A stretch of DNA of 64,000 nucleotides, from assembly GCF_004794465.1 (NCBI RefSeq), contig NZ_SSDJ01000126.1:45273-109272 (forward strand). Direction: 5' to 3'. The notes beneath the pieces were generated by a model. That model made no database searches, was not told the DNA's origin, and worked only from the letters and a program-made list of their open reading frames with translations. The translations under genes and the position numbers were made by a program. Below are positions 42,857 to 51,622 of the stretch, piece after piece. This DNA is from Microbacterium sp. K24. GTDB lineage: Bacteria > Actinomycetota > Actinomycetes > Actinomycetales > Microbacteriaceae. How positions within the stretch are numbered: the first letter of the stretch is position 1; every line of letters begins with the position of its first letter.

Positions 42857-43252
42857 GAGTGGCTCCTTTCCCGGACGGGCACGGTATCGGGAGATCTTCT
42901 CGGACGGCTCGTCCTTCTCTCCAGCCTACGTCCGATCGGCAGGGATGGATTCACGTGCATGGACTTCGGATGCCGCGTGGGAGGCGATCAGGCAGCTTCG
43001 CGCACCATCGAGCATTCGTGTCGGAAACGGAGTGAGATGACACCAGATGTCACTCGCCTGAGACTGTTTGGCGCCCTGGAGGTGTCCTTTGCCGTGACAC
43101 TTTCTGGTTGCTGTTGCCGTCGTTCGCGTCGATGCGAACGCGCCGTCTGCCGCCATACGCGCTAGGGCGACCCGCACCGCTCCCCTGCAACTATCTGGCG
43201 GCACCACTGATAGTCGAGTCTGCAAGGCGAGCGCGCCAGATACACTCACGCC
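42857..43252. other. Gene-free boundary stretch
   Basis: No gene is visible. The first part should carry the SDR promoter. Around 43036-43106 there are several TGACA/TGTCA half-sites, including TGACACCAGATGTCA and GTGTC...GTGACAC, which look like decayed operator or transposon-end sequence. From here to about 63,900 codon use is looser than in the first 42 kb, so this is a plausible edge of the accessory region. Confidence 0.45.
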
Positions 43253-43852
43253 ATGAGTAGCCCACGCCCGACGAGACGGTTGCCTGGACCGAGGTGGCCG
43301 TGGATCGTCGGCCTCATCATCGCGGTCCTCCTCGTGGTCGTCTACTGGAAATGGATTGTGGCGGCCATCACTGTTGCGCTGGGCTGGATCTTCCAGGATT
43401 TTTTCCCTTGGCTCGGTAGTTGGTTCATACCCTGGGCGCAGACTCCCGGGTTCGGGGGCGCGGCAGCAGTAGTTGCGGCAGCGATCGCGTTCACGGCTGC
43501 CCGAAACCAAGCTGGTGTACAGCGCGACGCGCAGCGGAAGGAGCAGTGGTGGAAGCGCGCAGAGTGGGCCCTCACGCTTGTGCTCAGCGACAAGACCGAG
43601 ACGCGGGAAATTGGCTTTGAAGTGCTCGAAGCCCTGGGTAGAAGCGACTATGCGGCAGAGCACGAGACTGATTTCGTCGACGCGGCCACGCGTGGCCTCA
43701 AGGACGCGGAAGATGTCGACTCGGAACCTGGCGCCCGCATCACTTGGGCAAATGGCGATCCCACGGTCGAAGCTGCGAGTGATGCCCTTGAGTCGAGCGC
43801 TGAAGTCGCAGACAATGAGAACGAAGGAGGAGATGACGATGTCCCAGTCTGA
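43253..43852 (+). CDS. Hypothetical membrane protein
   Basis: A 199-residue protein. Two membrane helices occur near 16-35 (WIVGLIIAVLLVVVYWKW) and about 36-60, with a further apolar stretch GFGGAAAVVAAAIAFTAARN near 66-85. The rest is charged, soluble and acidic at the C-terminus. No family was recognised. Its last 14 bases overlap the DUF2188-type gene, so the two are coupled. Confidence 0.65.
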   Translation: MSSPRPTRRLPGPRWPWIVGLIIAVLLVVVYWKWIVAAITVALGWIFQDFFPWLGSWFIPWAQTPGFGGAAAVVAAAIAFTAARNQAGVQRDAQRKEQWWKRAEWALTLVLSDKTETREIGFEVLEALGRSDYAAEHETDFVDAATRGLKDAEDVDSEPGARITWANGDPTVEAASDALESSAEVADNENEGGDDDVPV

Positions 43853-44255
43853 GAGTTCCAGCGGAGCGTCAAGCCGCCGCAGCAGTCGCGCGCGGAGCAA
43901 CTCCTTCCATATCGTAGCGAACGGCTCACGGGGGGGATGGGAAGTCGTGAAGCAGGACGCTGCCCGTAGCTCGGGTCATTTCACGACCCAGGCAGACGCC
44001 ATCAACGCCGCGCGCGCGATCGCACGAAGAAGCGGCGGCGCCGAAATTGTGATCCACGGCAACGACGGAAAGATTCGAGACGTCGTCTCACAGGCCGAGG
44101 CATCCGCGGCTGCTCGGGCGCGCTTGGTCGCGGACGAGAAGCTGGGAATCAAGCCGGATGGCAAGCTCGTGGAGATGGCCCGCGGGTCACAACAAAGTGG
44201 GAGGAGATCCGCCGATACGGGTGCACGCACCCGCATGTGGCGCATGTCCTCGTAG
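43839..44255 (+). CDS. DUF2188 domain protein
   Basis: A 138-residue protein. A Ser/Arg-rich head leads into a DUF2188 domain at about 20-88: SFHIVANGSRGGWEVVKQDA, then HFTTQADAINAARAIA and IVIHGNDGKIRDVVSQ. The short domain is widespread but functionally obscure. ATG 43839 follows AAGGAGG by eight bases; ATG 43833 overlaps that site. It overlaps the membrane-protein gene upstream. Confidence 0.8.
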   Translation: MSQSESSSGASSRRSSRARSNSFHIVANGSRGGWEVVKQDAARSSGHFTTQADAINAARAIARRSGGAEIVIHGNDGKIRDVVSQAEASAAARARLVADEKLGIKPDGKLVEMARGSQQSGRRSADTGARTRMWRMSS

Positions 44256-44743
44256 GAAGCCGAAACGACAGGGAGCCGTAACGTCCTCCTCTTATAGACC
44301 CAGCCTCGTCCGGACCTTGACCTCCGGGCGCTGTAGCCGTCTAACGTCCGCTACCGTGAGCATTGGAATCCTGGAACGGCGCACTCGCAGCCCAGCCGAT
44401 TCGTAGCAGCATCAACGGGGGTATCGATGAATAGCTCGGAGTTGACCGACGCGATCAATACGGCTCTCCTCACCCGGGGGGCACAGTTCGTGTTCGGCGC
44501 TGAGACTCTTCGCATCCCTGGCGTTACAACCTCAATCAACGGATCCATCGATGGGCATCCTGTGCGGTTTGACTTCCAGGGGCCAGACAACGTCGTCGAA
44601 AGGGTCCACGTGGTGTGGGCCTTCGACCCGCGCACAAAGGATCAGATCGGGGATTCGTCAGCTCCGAGTGGCTTCCCTGCGGCACTAGGGCGTGTCTCCC
44701 ATATGGATCGTAAGCCTCGCGGCACGCTGGTCGGGTGAGATCG

Positions 44744-45662
44744 ATGGGTTCGCGGTATCGGGTGTTCACGGACGAGCAGTGGGAGCGGATCGAGTCGCTT
44801 CTCCCCTCAAATGAAGGGCGACGCGGTCACCCGTTCGGTGACAACCGTCGGGCGGTCGAGGGGATCGTGTACCGGTTCCGCACTGGGATCCCATGGCGCG
44901 ACTTGCCTCGTGAGCAGTTCGGGCCGTGGCAGACGGTGTGGAAGAGGCACCGCCGCTATGCCGGGGACGGCACCTGGGATCGTGTATTGGCATGGATTCT
45001 CGCGGAGGCCGACGTGGCGGGGAAGATCGACTGGGCAGTGTCCGTGGACGCGACGATCGCGCGTGCGCATCAGCACGCGACGAACACCACCCGCCCGGAG
45101 CAGGACACAGGGGGCGGGATCGAATCACAAGAATTTGCCCTGGCATGAGGTTGAACCGCCGGGGCATGGAATCGGCCGCTCCCGCGGCGGGCTGACCACG
45201 AAGATCCACCAGGCCGTCGACGGGCACGGCCGACCGCTGGCGATGATCGTCACCGGTGGGCAGCGCAATGACGGCGCGATGCTCGCCGAGGTGCTCGCCC
45301 AGATCCACGTCTCCCGGCCCGGGCGAGGCAGGCCGCGCACCCGGCCGGATGCGGTAATCGCGGACCGCGCCTACGCGACCGGCGTGATCCGAACCGAGCT
45401 GCGCCGCCGCGGCATCAAAGCCGTGATCCCCGACAAGCGCGATCAAGCCAACGCCCGGAAGCGGCGCGGCAGCAAGGGTGGCAGACCACCCGGGCTCGAC
45501 GTCGACGCCTATAGGGGCCGCAACGTCGTCGAGCGGTTCTTCGCCCTCGCCAAACAGTGGCGCGGCATCGCGACACGCTACGACAAGCTCGCGATCACCT
45601 ACCGCGCCGGCGTCACACTCTGCGCCATCCTCACCTGGACGCGCTTGATCGCGGACACCTGA
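44744..45662 (+). CDS. IS5-family transposase in two frames
   Basis: The first frame (44744-45148, 134 residues) starts MGSRYRVFTDEQWERIESLL and holds the first catalytic Asp in SVDATIARAH. The second, +1 relative to it and ending at 45662, holds GRSRGGLTTKIHQAVDG, the second Asp in VIADRAYAT, and the Glu in NVVERFFALAKQWRG. The overlap near 45100-45148 is where the reading must change. IS427 transposases usually need a programmed frameshift; a +1 shift here could be programmed or a mutation. Confidence 0.85.
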
Positions 45663-45668
45663 TACCCG

Positions 45669-46061
45669 TCAGACGTCGACAGAGAAGCTGATCTGCAGCT
45701 CCGAACCAGGAACGCCACCAACAGCCCAGTTCTCCAGCGTCGGTTCGTTGAGGACGACGAAGATGTCGTCAGGCGCTATCCCGAGGTCTCCGAAGTTGGC
45801 GGTGATCGCGCGATGCAGCCGCGTTTTTGCTTCTACGGAGCGGCCGGGGAACAGAGTGATCTCAACGAGCACGAACTTGTCGCTCGCCGTCGACGGGACC
45901 GCAAAGTGCTCGGGGCGATGCTCGACATATCGGATGTTTCGGTCGTCCTCGGGCACGAGGAGGGCGCTGCGTTGTGCGCGATAGATCGCGTCCATGAGGT
46001 CGGCTACCTCTTGAGGACTCCACGAGCGTCTGGTGTTGATGCGCGCAACAGGCATAGGCAA
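45669..46061 (-). CDS. Tautomerase-family passenger protein
   Basis: A 130-residue member of the tautomerase (4-oxalocrotonate tautomerase/MIF) superfamily, judged from PVARINTRRSWSPQEVADLM, then FVLVEITLFPGRSVEAKTRL and GIAPDDIFVVLNEPTLENW. The catalytic N-terminal proline would be Pro2 only if an early start were used; the visible start is MPMPVARIN, so P2 follows the initiator. It lies inside the insertion element and converges with the transposase, with seven bases between. Function in the element is unknown. Confidence 0.75.
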   Translation of the reverse strand: MPMPVARINTRRSWSPQEVADLMDAIYRAQRSALLVPEDDRNIRYVEHRPEHFAVPSTASDKFVLVEITLFPGRSVEAKTRLHRAITANFGDLGIAPDDIFVVLNEPTLENWAVGGVPGSELQISFSVDV

Positions 46062-46256
46062 GACCTAACCACATCCACATCCCTCATTTGTGATCGTCGT
46101 AGCCGTTCGTAACCGCGGGCCAACGAACGATTAGGAGACACGCCCTAGTCAGCTGGCTCGCCGCTATCGGTGGAGTGACCTGTTGGCTGCTCAAGCGCCG
46201 CGACGTTTAGCACGTATCAGGAGGGGAACCATTGCGTTGGGCATCGAGAGCGTCCG

Positions 46257-46841
46257 TCATTGATCGCGGGCAGACCCTTCGACTCGTCGGGTCAGGCCAT
46301 CCACGATCAATCTCAGACCTTCCTCGAAAGCGAGGGTATGGTCCATCGAGGGCAGTCCGATGGGTTCGCCCGTCGGGGAGGCGTCCTGCGTCTCGGACTG
46401 CTCTTCGAGCACGCTGCCCACTGTGAACCGGCTGGCTGCGAGCATCGCGAACTGCGCATCGCGTTCGGGCAGGCCGGCCGCGGTCAGGAACGCCATCTTC
46501 TTGGCAATGCGGTCGAGATCGGCGCCCGGGACGAGCCCCGCATGTAAGCGCGCCCCATCGCGGCGCATGAGCAATGTGCGCCGGAAGCTGTGGGTGTTCT
46601 CCAGGAACCACTCCCGCCATTCGTCCGTTGGCGTGGGGAGGGAAGCGGTGGCGTGTGGCGCCATCGCGGCCTCAGCCATCGCGGCGAGTAGCTCGCCCTT
46701 ATTCCGAAAGTGCCAGTACAGGGACGGTTGCTCGACGCCGAGCCGTGCCGCTAGCCGCCGCGTGCTCACCCCGTCGAGCCCGACGTCGTCCAACAGATTG
46801 AGCGCCTCAGAAATGACCGTGTCCCGCGCAAGCTTCGCCAC
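46257..46841 (-). CDS. TetR-type repressor with tetracycline-repressor-like C-domain
   Basis: A 194-residue repressor. The HTH is about 22-46: VSTRRLAARLGVEQPSLYWH, then FRNKGELL. The C-terminal part fits TetR_C, as in Tet-class repressors. GTG starts at 46841, two bases from the -35 of the divergent gene. Two exact tet-operator cores stand in the gap. It should bind and be released by an inducer, possibly a tetracycline-like compound. Confidence 0.88.
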   Translation of the reverse strand: MAKLARDTVISEALNLLDDVGLDGVSTRRLAARLGVEQPSLYWHFRNKGELLAAMAEAAMAPHATASLPTPTDEWREWFLENTHSFRRTLLMRRDGARLHAGLVPGADLDRIAKKMAFLTAAGLPERDAQFAMLAASRFTVGSVLEEQSETQDASPTGEPIGLPSMDHTLAFEEGLRLIVDGLTRRVEGSARDQ

Positions 46842-46842
46842 C

Positions 46843-46893
46843 TTGACAATCTATCACTGATAGGTGACACTGATGCAAAACTATCACTGATAG
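46843..46893. promoter_or_regulatory. tetO pair and promoter
   Basis: CTATCACTGATAG occurs at 46851-46863 and 46881-46893, 30 bases apart. This 13-base core is the complement of the known Tn10 tetO2 core CTATCAGTGATAG. A perfect -35 TTGACA (46843-46848) on the plus strand is followed 17 bases later by a weak -10 (GACACT), so the first operator lies between them. Confidence 0.9.
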
Positions 46894-46908
46894 ATGAGGC
46901 GGCGCGTA

Positions 46909-48192
46909 ATGACATTGCGAGCGGAACGGTTCGGCCTGAAGGTTCTGATCTGTGGCGCGGGGGTCGCGGGTCAAGCCTTAGCGTTCTGGCTTGCCCGCGC
47001 CGGCCACGAGGTGACGGTTGTTGAGCGATTCCCCGCGTTGCGCGCGACAGGGGCGCAGGTCGACCTCCGCGGTCAGGGCATCGATGCGGCAGAGCGCATG
47101 GGAGTACTCGATCTGATCCGAGCGGCGCGCGTAGATGAGGTGGGCGTCGCGTTCGTCAACGCGCAGGGAAAGGCCCGGGCGAAGATCATGGCTAACACCT
47201 CCGGCACAGGCAAGCAGTCCCTGACCTCGGAGTACGAGATCATGCGTGGCGACCTGGTGCGCATCCTCTACGACGCCACGAAAGACCACGTCCGCTACAT
47301 CTTCGGCACGAGCATTGACCGCTTCGAGCAAGACGAGGCGAAGGTCACTGCGCACTTCTCAGACGGCACATCCGAGGACTTCGACCTCCTCGTGGGCGCG
47401 GACGGGCAAGGCTCCCGCATCCGCCGCGCGATCCTCCCCGACGAGATCGACCCCTATTGGCGGGTCGGCATTCACATGGCCTACTGGTTCATTCCCCGGA
47501 TCGAAACAGACGGAAACATCAGGGACACCTACATGGTGCCCGGTGGCAGACAGATCATGCGCCGCAGCCACAATGCCGATGAGACCCAGGTGTACTTCGT
47601 GCTCCGCGAGCAGTCCGCCCAGGCATCGGCGATCCACCGCGAACCGGTCGAGATGCAGAAGCAGTTCTGGGCGGATAGGTTCCGTGATGCCGGCTGGCAG
47701 ACCGAACGCTTCATCCACGGCATGCATGGCGCCCCGTTCTTCTACTCCCAAGAGGTGCTCCAAGTACGTACTGACACTTGGTCGAAGGGTCGCGTCGTCC
47801 TCGTCGGTGACGCGGCGCACTGCGCCTCGCCCTACAGCGGTATGGGTGTATCTGGCAGCCTCGTCGGCGCCTACGTGCTCGCCGGTGAACTCAACCACGA
47901 CCCCGGTAACCTGCCCCGTGCGTTGGCGAGCTACGATCGCACTCTGAGGCCCTTCGTCGACGAGATCCAGGCAACTGTCAAGCCCGGCCTTCTGCGCCTG
48001 GGTATGCCGAAAAGCCGGCTCGCGATCAACGCCTTCCAATCCGTCACCGCTCTAGCCACTGCCCTACGCATCCCCGCCCTCGTCGCTCGCCTCTCGACGG
48101 AAGACCGCGGCGGAGACTGGCCACTCCCTGTTTACGGGACACCACCCGATGGTGGAAGTGCACCTCGTGGTGACGGGCCTAACCTGAGATGA
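46909..48192 (+). CDS. TetX-like FAD-dependent monooxygenase
   Basis: A 427-residue flavoprotein monooxygenase. The FAD loop GAGVAG is at 16-21, ERFPALRATGAQVDLRGQG follows, the DG motif is VGADGQGSRIRR, and the GD motif is LVGDAAHCASPYSGMG. The fold and length match the Tet(X)/para-hydroxybenzoate hydroxylase group. Its promoter has two tetO cores and a divergent TetR. A role in modifying tetracycline-like molecules is therefore an attractive guess, but unproven. GAGGCGG precedes ATG 46909. Confidence 0.85.
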   Translation: MTLRAERFGLKVLICGAGVAGQALAFWLARAGHEVTVVERFPALRATGAQVDLRGQGIDAAERMGVLDLIRAARVDEVGVAFVNAQGKARAKIMANTSGTGKQSLTSEYEIMRGDLVRILYDATKDHVRYIFGTSIDRFEQDEAKVTAHFSDGTSEDFDLLVGADGQGSRIRRAILPDEIDPYWRVGIHMAYWFIPRIETDGNIRDTYMVPGGRQIMRRSHNADETQVYFVLREQSAQASAIHREPVEMQKQFWADRFRDAGWQTERFIHGMHGAPFFYSQEVLQVRTDTWSKGRVVLVGDAAHCASPYSGMGVSGSLVGAYVLAGELNHDPGNLPRALASYDRTLRPFVDEIQATVKPGLLRLGMPKSRLAINAFQSVTALATALRIPALVARLSTEDRGGDWPLPVYGTPPDGGSAPRGDGPNLR

Positions 48193-48537
48193 CTGGTTCC
48201 GCTGACCGCGAGATCGGCCCGGCGTTGCCCGAGGAGTAACGGTGGCGGTTCGGGCAGACCGTCACCGAAACGATCGGTTCGCTGACTTGCCCGTGCTGCC
48301 CGCAGGAGCGCAGCGAGCAGGTCAGACGGCGGCGCGGAGTCGAACGCAGCCTCGCTAGCGGCCCGGGAATCCTCACGCGATCTGCCTCTCCTCCCGACAC
48401 CACGCGGGGAATGAAGTTGTTCTCCCCACGAACAGCCGACTCAGGTTTGAGTGAGGCGGGAGAGGCGCCTCGGGGAGTTCTGGGCACCGGTGGGTTGCAA
48501 GCGCCCTTTCGCTTCGCTACTGTGGGCCCAACGCGGT
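48193..48537. other. Gene-free stretch before the sugar locus
   Basis: About 340 bases with no convincing gene. The plus frame after the monooxygenase breaks early, and nothing recognisable appears on the minus strand. Two loose inverted segments (GCTGACTTGCCCGTGC... and GCCTCGGGGAG...) could help terminate the monooxygenase transcript, but I see no clear terminator. Confidence 0.4.
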
Positions 48538-48566
48538 ATTGATAAGCCCTTATCAATAGTTGGACC
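48538..48566. promoter_or_regulatory. Operator and shared 14-base element before the first binding protein
   Basis: ATTGATAAGCCCTTATCAAT (48538-48557) is symmetric except at its centre. Overlapping it, TCAATAGTTGGACC (48553-48566) is identical to a segment before the second binding-protein gene (53861-53874). The DeoR protein encoded at 51623 is a candidate ligand. Confidence 0.65.
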
Positions 48567-48590
48567 GCCTCATTGAGCAATGGAGCACTA

Positions 48591-49856
48591 ATGAGCAATC
48601 GCAAACTCACACCCCTCGTAGCAGCGGCCACCCTTGCGGCCGTGAGCCTCACCGGTTGTGCGGCCTCTGCGCCGCAGGGCACGGCTGAGACCGGTGGCGA
48701 TGTTGAGATCTTCACCTGGTGGACCTCGGGGAGCGAGAAGGCTGGACTCGATGGGCTGGTGGATGTTTTTGACCGCGACTGTGAAGGCGAGTCCTTCATC
48801 AACGCCGCGATCGCGGGCGGTACCGGTTCAAACGCGAAGCAGGTGCTTGCTTCACGGATGCAACAGAACGATCCTCCGGAATCATTCCTCATGCATGCTG
48901 GGGCAGAGGCGTACGACTACATCCTTTCGGGGCAGGTTCAGCCCCTCACGGAGCAGTACGAAGAGTGGGGTCTCAACGACGTAATGCCGGAGGGGCTCAT
49001 CGATGCACTTACCGTCGATGGTGAGGTGTACTCGGTGCCGGTGAACATCCACCGAATCATGCTTTGGGGAAACGGAACAGTCCTGGCAGACGCAGGCATC
49101 ACCGACGCCCCCGCATCAGTGGATGACTTCATTGCAAATCTCGAGGCCTTGCGGGCGGCGGGCATCGAGTCACCGCTGGCCGTGGGCGTTGACTGGACGC
49201 AGCTCGAACTCATGGAGAGCGTGTTGCTCTCCGAACTGGGGGTCGAGGACTTCTCCGCGTTGTGGACGAAGGGCGGCGACTGGAGCGACCCGCGAGTCAT
49301 GGCGGCTCTTGAGGACTATAAGACCATCCTCAGCTACTCGAATCCGGACCGAGACAGCCTGGACTGGACCGACGCCGAGAAGCGCCTTACTGGCGGCCAG
49401 GCGGGGTACCAGCTGATGGGCGACTGGCAGGTGGGTGAGTTCGCGGCCGAGGGCTACACAGATTTCACTTACCAGGCGTTCCCGGGCACCGAGGACGCTT
49501 ATCAGTGGGTGTCCGACTCCTTTGTTCTGCCGACGGGCGCCAAGAACGAGGCCGGTGCTCTGTGCTGGCTGGAAGTGCTTGGCAGCGCCGACGGACAGAA
49601 GGCGTTCAACATTGAGAAGGGGTCGATTCCTGCTCGCACCGATGCCGACCCGGCCGATTATCCCGAGTATCAGCAGTCGTCGATCAAGGACTTCGCCACG
49701 CTTGAGCCGGTGGGCTCCTGCGCCAACGGTTCCGGCTGCACGCTTGGCCAGACAAGCGCCGTCAACTCCGCTGTCGGCAAGTTCTCGGTGGATGGTGATC
49801 TCGAAAGCCTCGTCGCTGGGGTCTCCGCTGCTGCTAAGGAGTGCGGAACCGAGTGA
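48591..49856 (+). CDS. ABC substrate-binding lipoprotein, paralogue 1
   Basis: A 421-residue lipoprotein. The signal peptide ends in the lipobox SLTGC (about residue 20). The mature domain has EIFTWWTSGSEKAGLDGL, NAAIAGGTGSNAKQVLAS and SFLMHAGAEAYDY. The whole protein is a close paralogue of the one at 53926, matching it along almost its full length. No permease follows; it is next to a dehydrogenase, so it may deliver its own ligand to the permeases at 55256-57072. ATG 48591 follows GGAG. Confidence 0.9.
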   Translation: MSNRKLTPLVAAATLAAVSLTGCAASAPQGTAETGGDVEIFTWWTSGSEKAGLDGLVDVFDRDCEGESFINAAIAGGTGSNAKQVLASRMQQNDPPESFLMHAGAEAYDYILSGQVQPLTEQYEEWGLNDVMPEGLIDALTVDGEVYSVPVNIHRIMLWGNGTVLADAGITDAPASVDDFIANLEALRAAGIESPLAVGVDWTQLELMESVLLSELGVEDFSALWTKGGDWSDPRVMAALEDYKTILSYSNPDRDSLDWTDAEKRLTGGQAGYQLMGDWQVGEFAAEGYTDFTYQAFPGTEDAYQWVSDSFVLPTGAKNEAGALCWLEVLGSADGQKAFNIEKGSIPARTDADPADYPEYQQSSIKDFATLEPVGSCANGSGCTLGQTSAVNSAVGKFSVDGDLESLVAGVSAAAKECGTE

Positions 49857-49863
49857 CTAGTGC

Positions 49864-49903
49864 GACGGGTGCCCGGCCCTGCGTGAGGAGCGGGGCACCC
49901 GTC
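49864..49903 (+). terminator. Hairpin after the first binding-protein gene
   Basis: GACGGGTGCCC (49864-49874) and GGGCACCCGTC (49893-49903) are exact complements around an 18-base loop, just after the stop codon at 49856. Confidence 0.7.
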
Positions 49904-49968
49904 GTCGCACCCTCAACCAACAACTACCGCGTCGCGTTCGAGTGTCGCGGGCCCGAAAGGAATGTGTC

Positions 49969-50967
49969 ATGACTGGTCTTCGATGGGGAATTCTCGCGAC
50001 GGGATGGATCGCTCGACGGTTCGTGCAGGACCTCAACGTCGCGGGACTCAATGTCACCGCCGTTGGCTCACGGCGGTCGGACGTCGCCGTAAGATTCGCC
50101 CAAGAGTTCGATATCCCCACGGCGCATGGCTCTTACGAGGACCTTGTCAGCGATCCCAACGTCGACATCGTCTACGTCGCGACGCCACACCCTTCCCATG
50201 CCGAATACGCTCTCCTGGCGCTTGAACACGGGAAGCATGTTCTCGTAGAGAAGCCATTCACCCTCATCGAGTCCGAGGCGCGTCGCGTCAAGGAGCGTGC
50301 GCAGGAACTTGGGCTCTTGGCGATGGAAGCGATGTGGACTAGGTATCTCCCGCATATGGTCCGCATCCACGAGATTCTCAACGCGGGCACCCTCGGCGAT
50401 ATCCGGGCCGTAGTCGCGGATCATATGATGCGTTTGCCGTCTGATCCCGAGCACCGACTCAACTCGCTCGAGCTTGGAGGTGGTGCCTTGCTTGACCTGG
50501 GCATTTACCCCATCTCGTTCGCGTGGGACATCCTCGGCGTGCCGACCTCGGTTGCTGCGGTGGGCCGGCTCTCCGAGACGGGCGCCGACACCGAAGCTTC
50601 GATCACCATGGTGCATGGGTCGGGAGCAATCTCCACGAGCATCACATCCTCCCGCGCGAACGGCTCAAACACCGCCCAGATTGTCGGCACCGACGCACGC
50701 ATCGAGATCGACCGAATTTGGTACAACTCAACGTCCTTCTCTGTGCTCAGCCATGACGGTCGTCTCCTCGAACGATTCGAGGAGCCAGTCGAGGGTCGCG
50801 GAATGCAGTACCAAGCAATCGCAGCTGAGGCGATCATCCAGTCGGGGACTCTTGACAATACTGTGCTCCCGATCGAGGAAAGTGTCGCGATCGTTGGCAC
50901 TCTCGACGAAATCCGTCGGCAACTCGGCGTGGTGTATCCGGTCGAGTCCCGAGCCACTGTCGCCTGA
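49969..50967 (+). CDS. Gfo/Idh/MocA family oxidoreductase, copy 1
   Basis: A 332-residue NAD(P)-dependent dehydrogenase of the glucose-fructose oxidoreductase type. It shows RWGILATGWIARRF at the N-terminus, IVYVATPHPSHAEYALLALE and the catalytic-region EKPFTL near residue 96. Such enzymes oxidise sugar or inositol hydroxyls and often act on keto-sugars. It lies 112 bases after the first binding protein. Start is ATG with GAAAGGAATGTGTC. Confidence 0.9.
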   Translation: MTGLRWGILATGWIARRFVQDLNVAGLNVTAVGSRRSDVAVRFAQEFDIPTAHGSYEDLVSDPNVDIVYVATPHPSHAEYALLALEHGKHVLVEKPFTLIESEARRVKERAQELGLLAMEAMWTRYLPHMVRIHEILNAGTLGDIRAVVADHMMRLPSDPEHRLNSLELGGGALLDLGIYPISFAWDILGVPTSVAAVGRLSETGADTEASITMVHGSGAISTSITSSRANGSNTAQIVGTDARIEIDRIWYNSTSFSVLSHDGRLLERFEEPVEGRGMQYQAIAAEAIIQSGTLDNTVLPIEESVAIVGTLDEIRRQLGVVYPVESRATVA

Positions 50968-51003
50968 CGGACCCCCAAGCTATACGAGCGGAAAGAACGC
51001 ACG

Positions 51004-51537
51004 ATGAGCACCGAATACTCTCATATGGCACCGTCCGACGCATGCGCGGCAATCACGGCAGAAGAAGAGGAACTCGACTTCGTCAGCTTCACACTCGAGG
51101 ACGCCTGGGCCGTGGGCGTCGCCATCCGAAACTGGGGCCTCGACAATGATGCGCCGCTTGTTATCGCGGTCGATCTCGGGGGACAGCGGGCTTTCCACAG
51201 TGCGCTGCAAGGTTCCGCTGCCCTCAATGCTGCCTGGCTCGACCGTAAATTCCGAACGGTCGCCCACTACGGCCACGCCTCCCTGGCTGTACGTTATGAC
51301 TTCGCCGCCAACAGGAGCTCGTTCCGAGACGATTCCCTGCTGGATCCGCGTCGGTACACAGACGCCGGAGGGGCGTTCCCCATCCGCGTTGAGGGGACCC
51401 TTGTGGGTGCCGTTGGCGTAAGTGGGCTAGAGATGCACGAGGATCATGCACTCGCGGTTACCGCGCTACGCGCGCACAAGCGGGGCACCGGATCAATGGA
51501 TGTCGGCCTTGGCTCAACGGTCAAGAGCACGCCCTAG
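51004..51537 (+). CDS. Heme-degrading-domain (UPF0303/GlcG) protein
   Basis: A 177-residue GlcG/HbpS-like protein. ITAEEEELDFVSFTLEDAWA, followed by VIAVDLGGQRAFHSALQG and FPIRVEGTLVGAVGVSGLEM, matches the UPF0303 pattern. HbpS relatives bind haem; others are linked to carbohydrate oxidation and their role is open. It follows the Gfo/Idh/MocA gene by 36 bases and probably shares its transcript. Confidence 0.8.
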   Translation: MSTEYSHMAPSDACAAITAEEEELDFVSFTLEDAWAVGVAIRNWGLDNDAPLVIAVDLGGQRAFHSALQGSAALNAAWLDRKFRTVAHYGHASLAVRYDFAANRSSFRDDSLLDPRRYTDAGGAFPIRVEGTLVGAVGVSGLEMHEDHALAVTALRAHKRGTGSMDVGLGSTVKSTP

Positions 51538-51622
51538 TGCAGTCATCTGTGGTGCTCGCGGGCGGATGAACTCAAGCGCTGAGACGACCGCCACCAATGG
51601 TGAGCCATTAGCCCCCGCGATC

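Larger units (their letters stand above)
44688..46145. mobile_element. IS5/IS427-type element with passenger gene (1,458 bp)
   Basis: Both ends read GGGCGTGTCTCC inward, exact over 12 bases. A TA lies outside each end (44686-44687 and 46146-46147) within a CTAG target, the usual IS427-group duplication. Inside are a two-frame DDE transposase (44744-45662) and a minus-strand tautomerase gene (45669-46061). The boundaries are confirmed by perfect repair of the interrupted host frame. An IS427 element normally ends soon after the transposase, so the extra 480 bases are a passenger. Confidence 0.9.
44427..46210 (+). pseudogene. Unknown gene split by an IS element
   Basis: Codons 1-87 run from ATG 44427 to CTA at 44685-44687. 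Removing 44688-46147 (the element plus one TA) joins CTA to GTC at 46148, and the frame continues for 20 codons, ending in WLAAIGGVTCWLLKRRDV and TAG at 46208-46210. The restored 107-residue protein ends in a short membrane helix. The clean junction shows the gene was intact before insertion. No family was recognised. Confidence 0.9.

Noticed and set aside
43036..43106. TGACA/TGTCA half-sites as insertion-sequence ends
   Set aside because: Symmetry is short and no matching partner or transposase is nearby.
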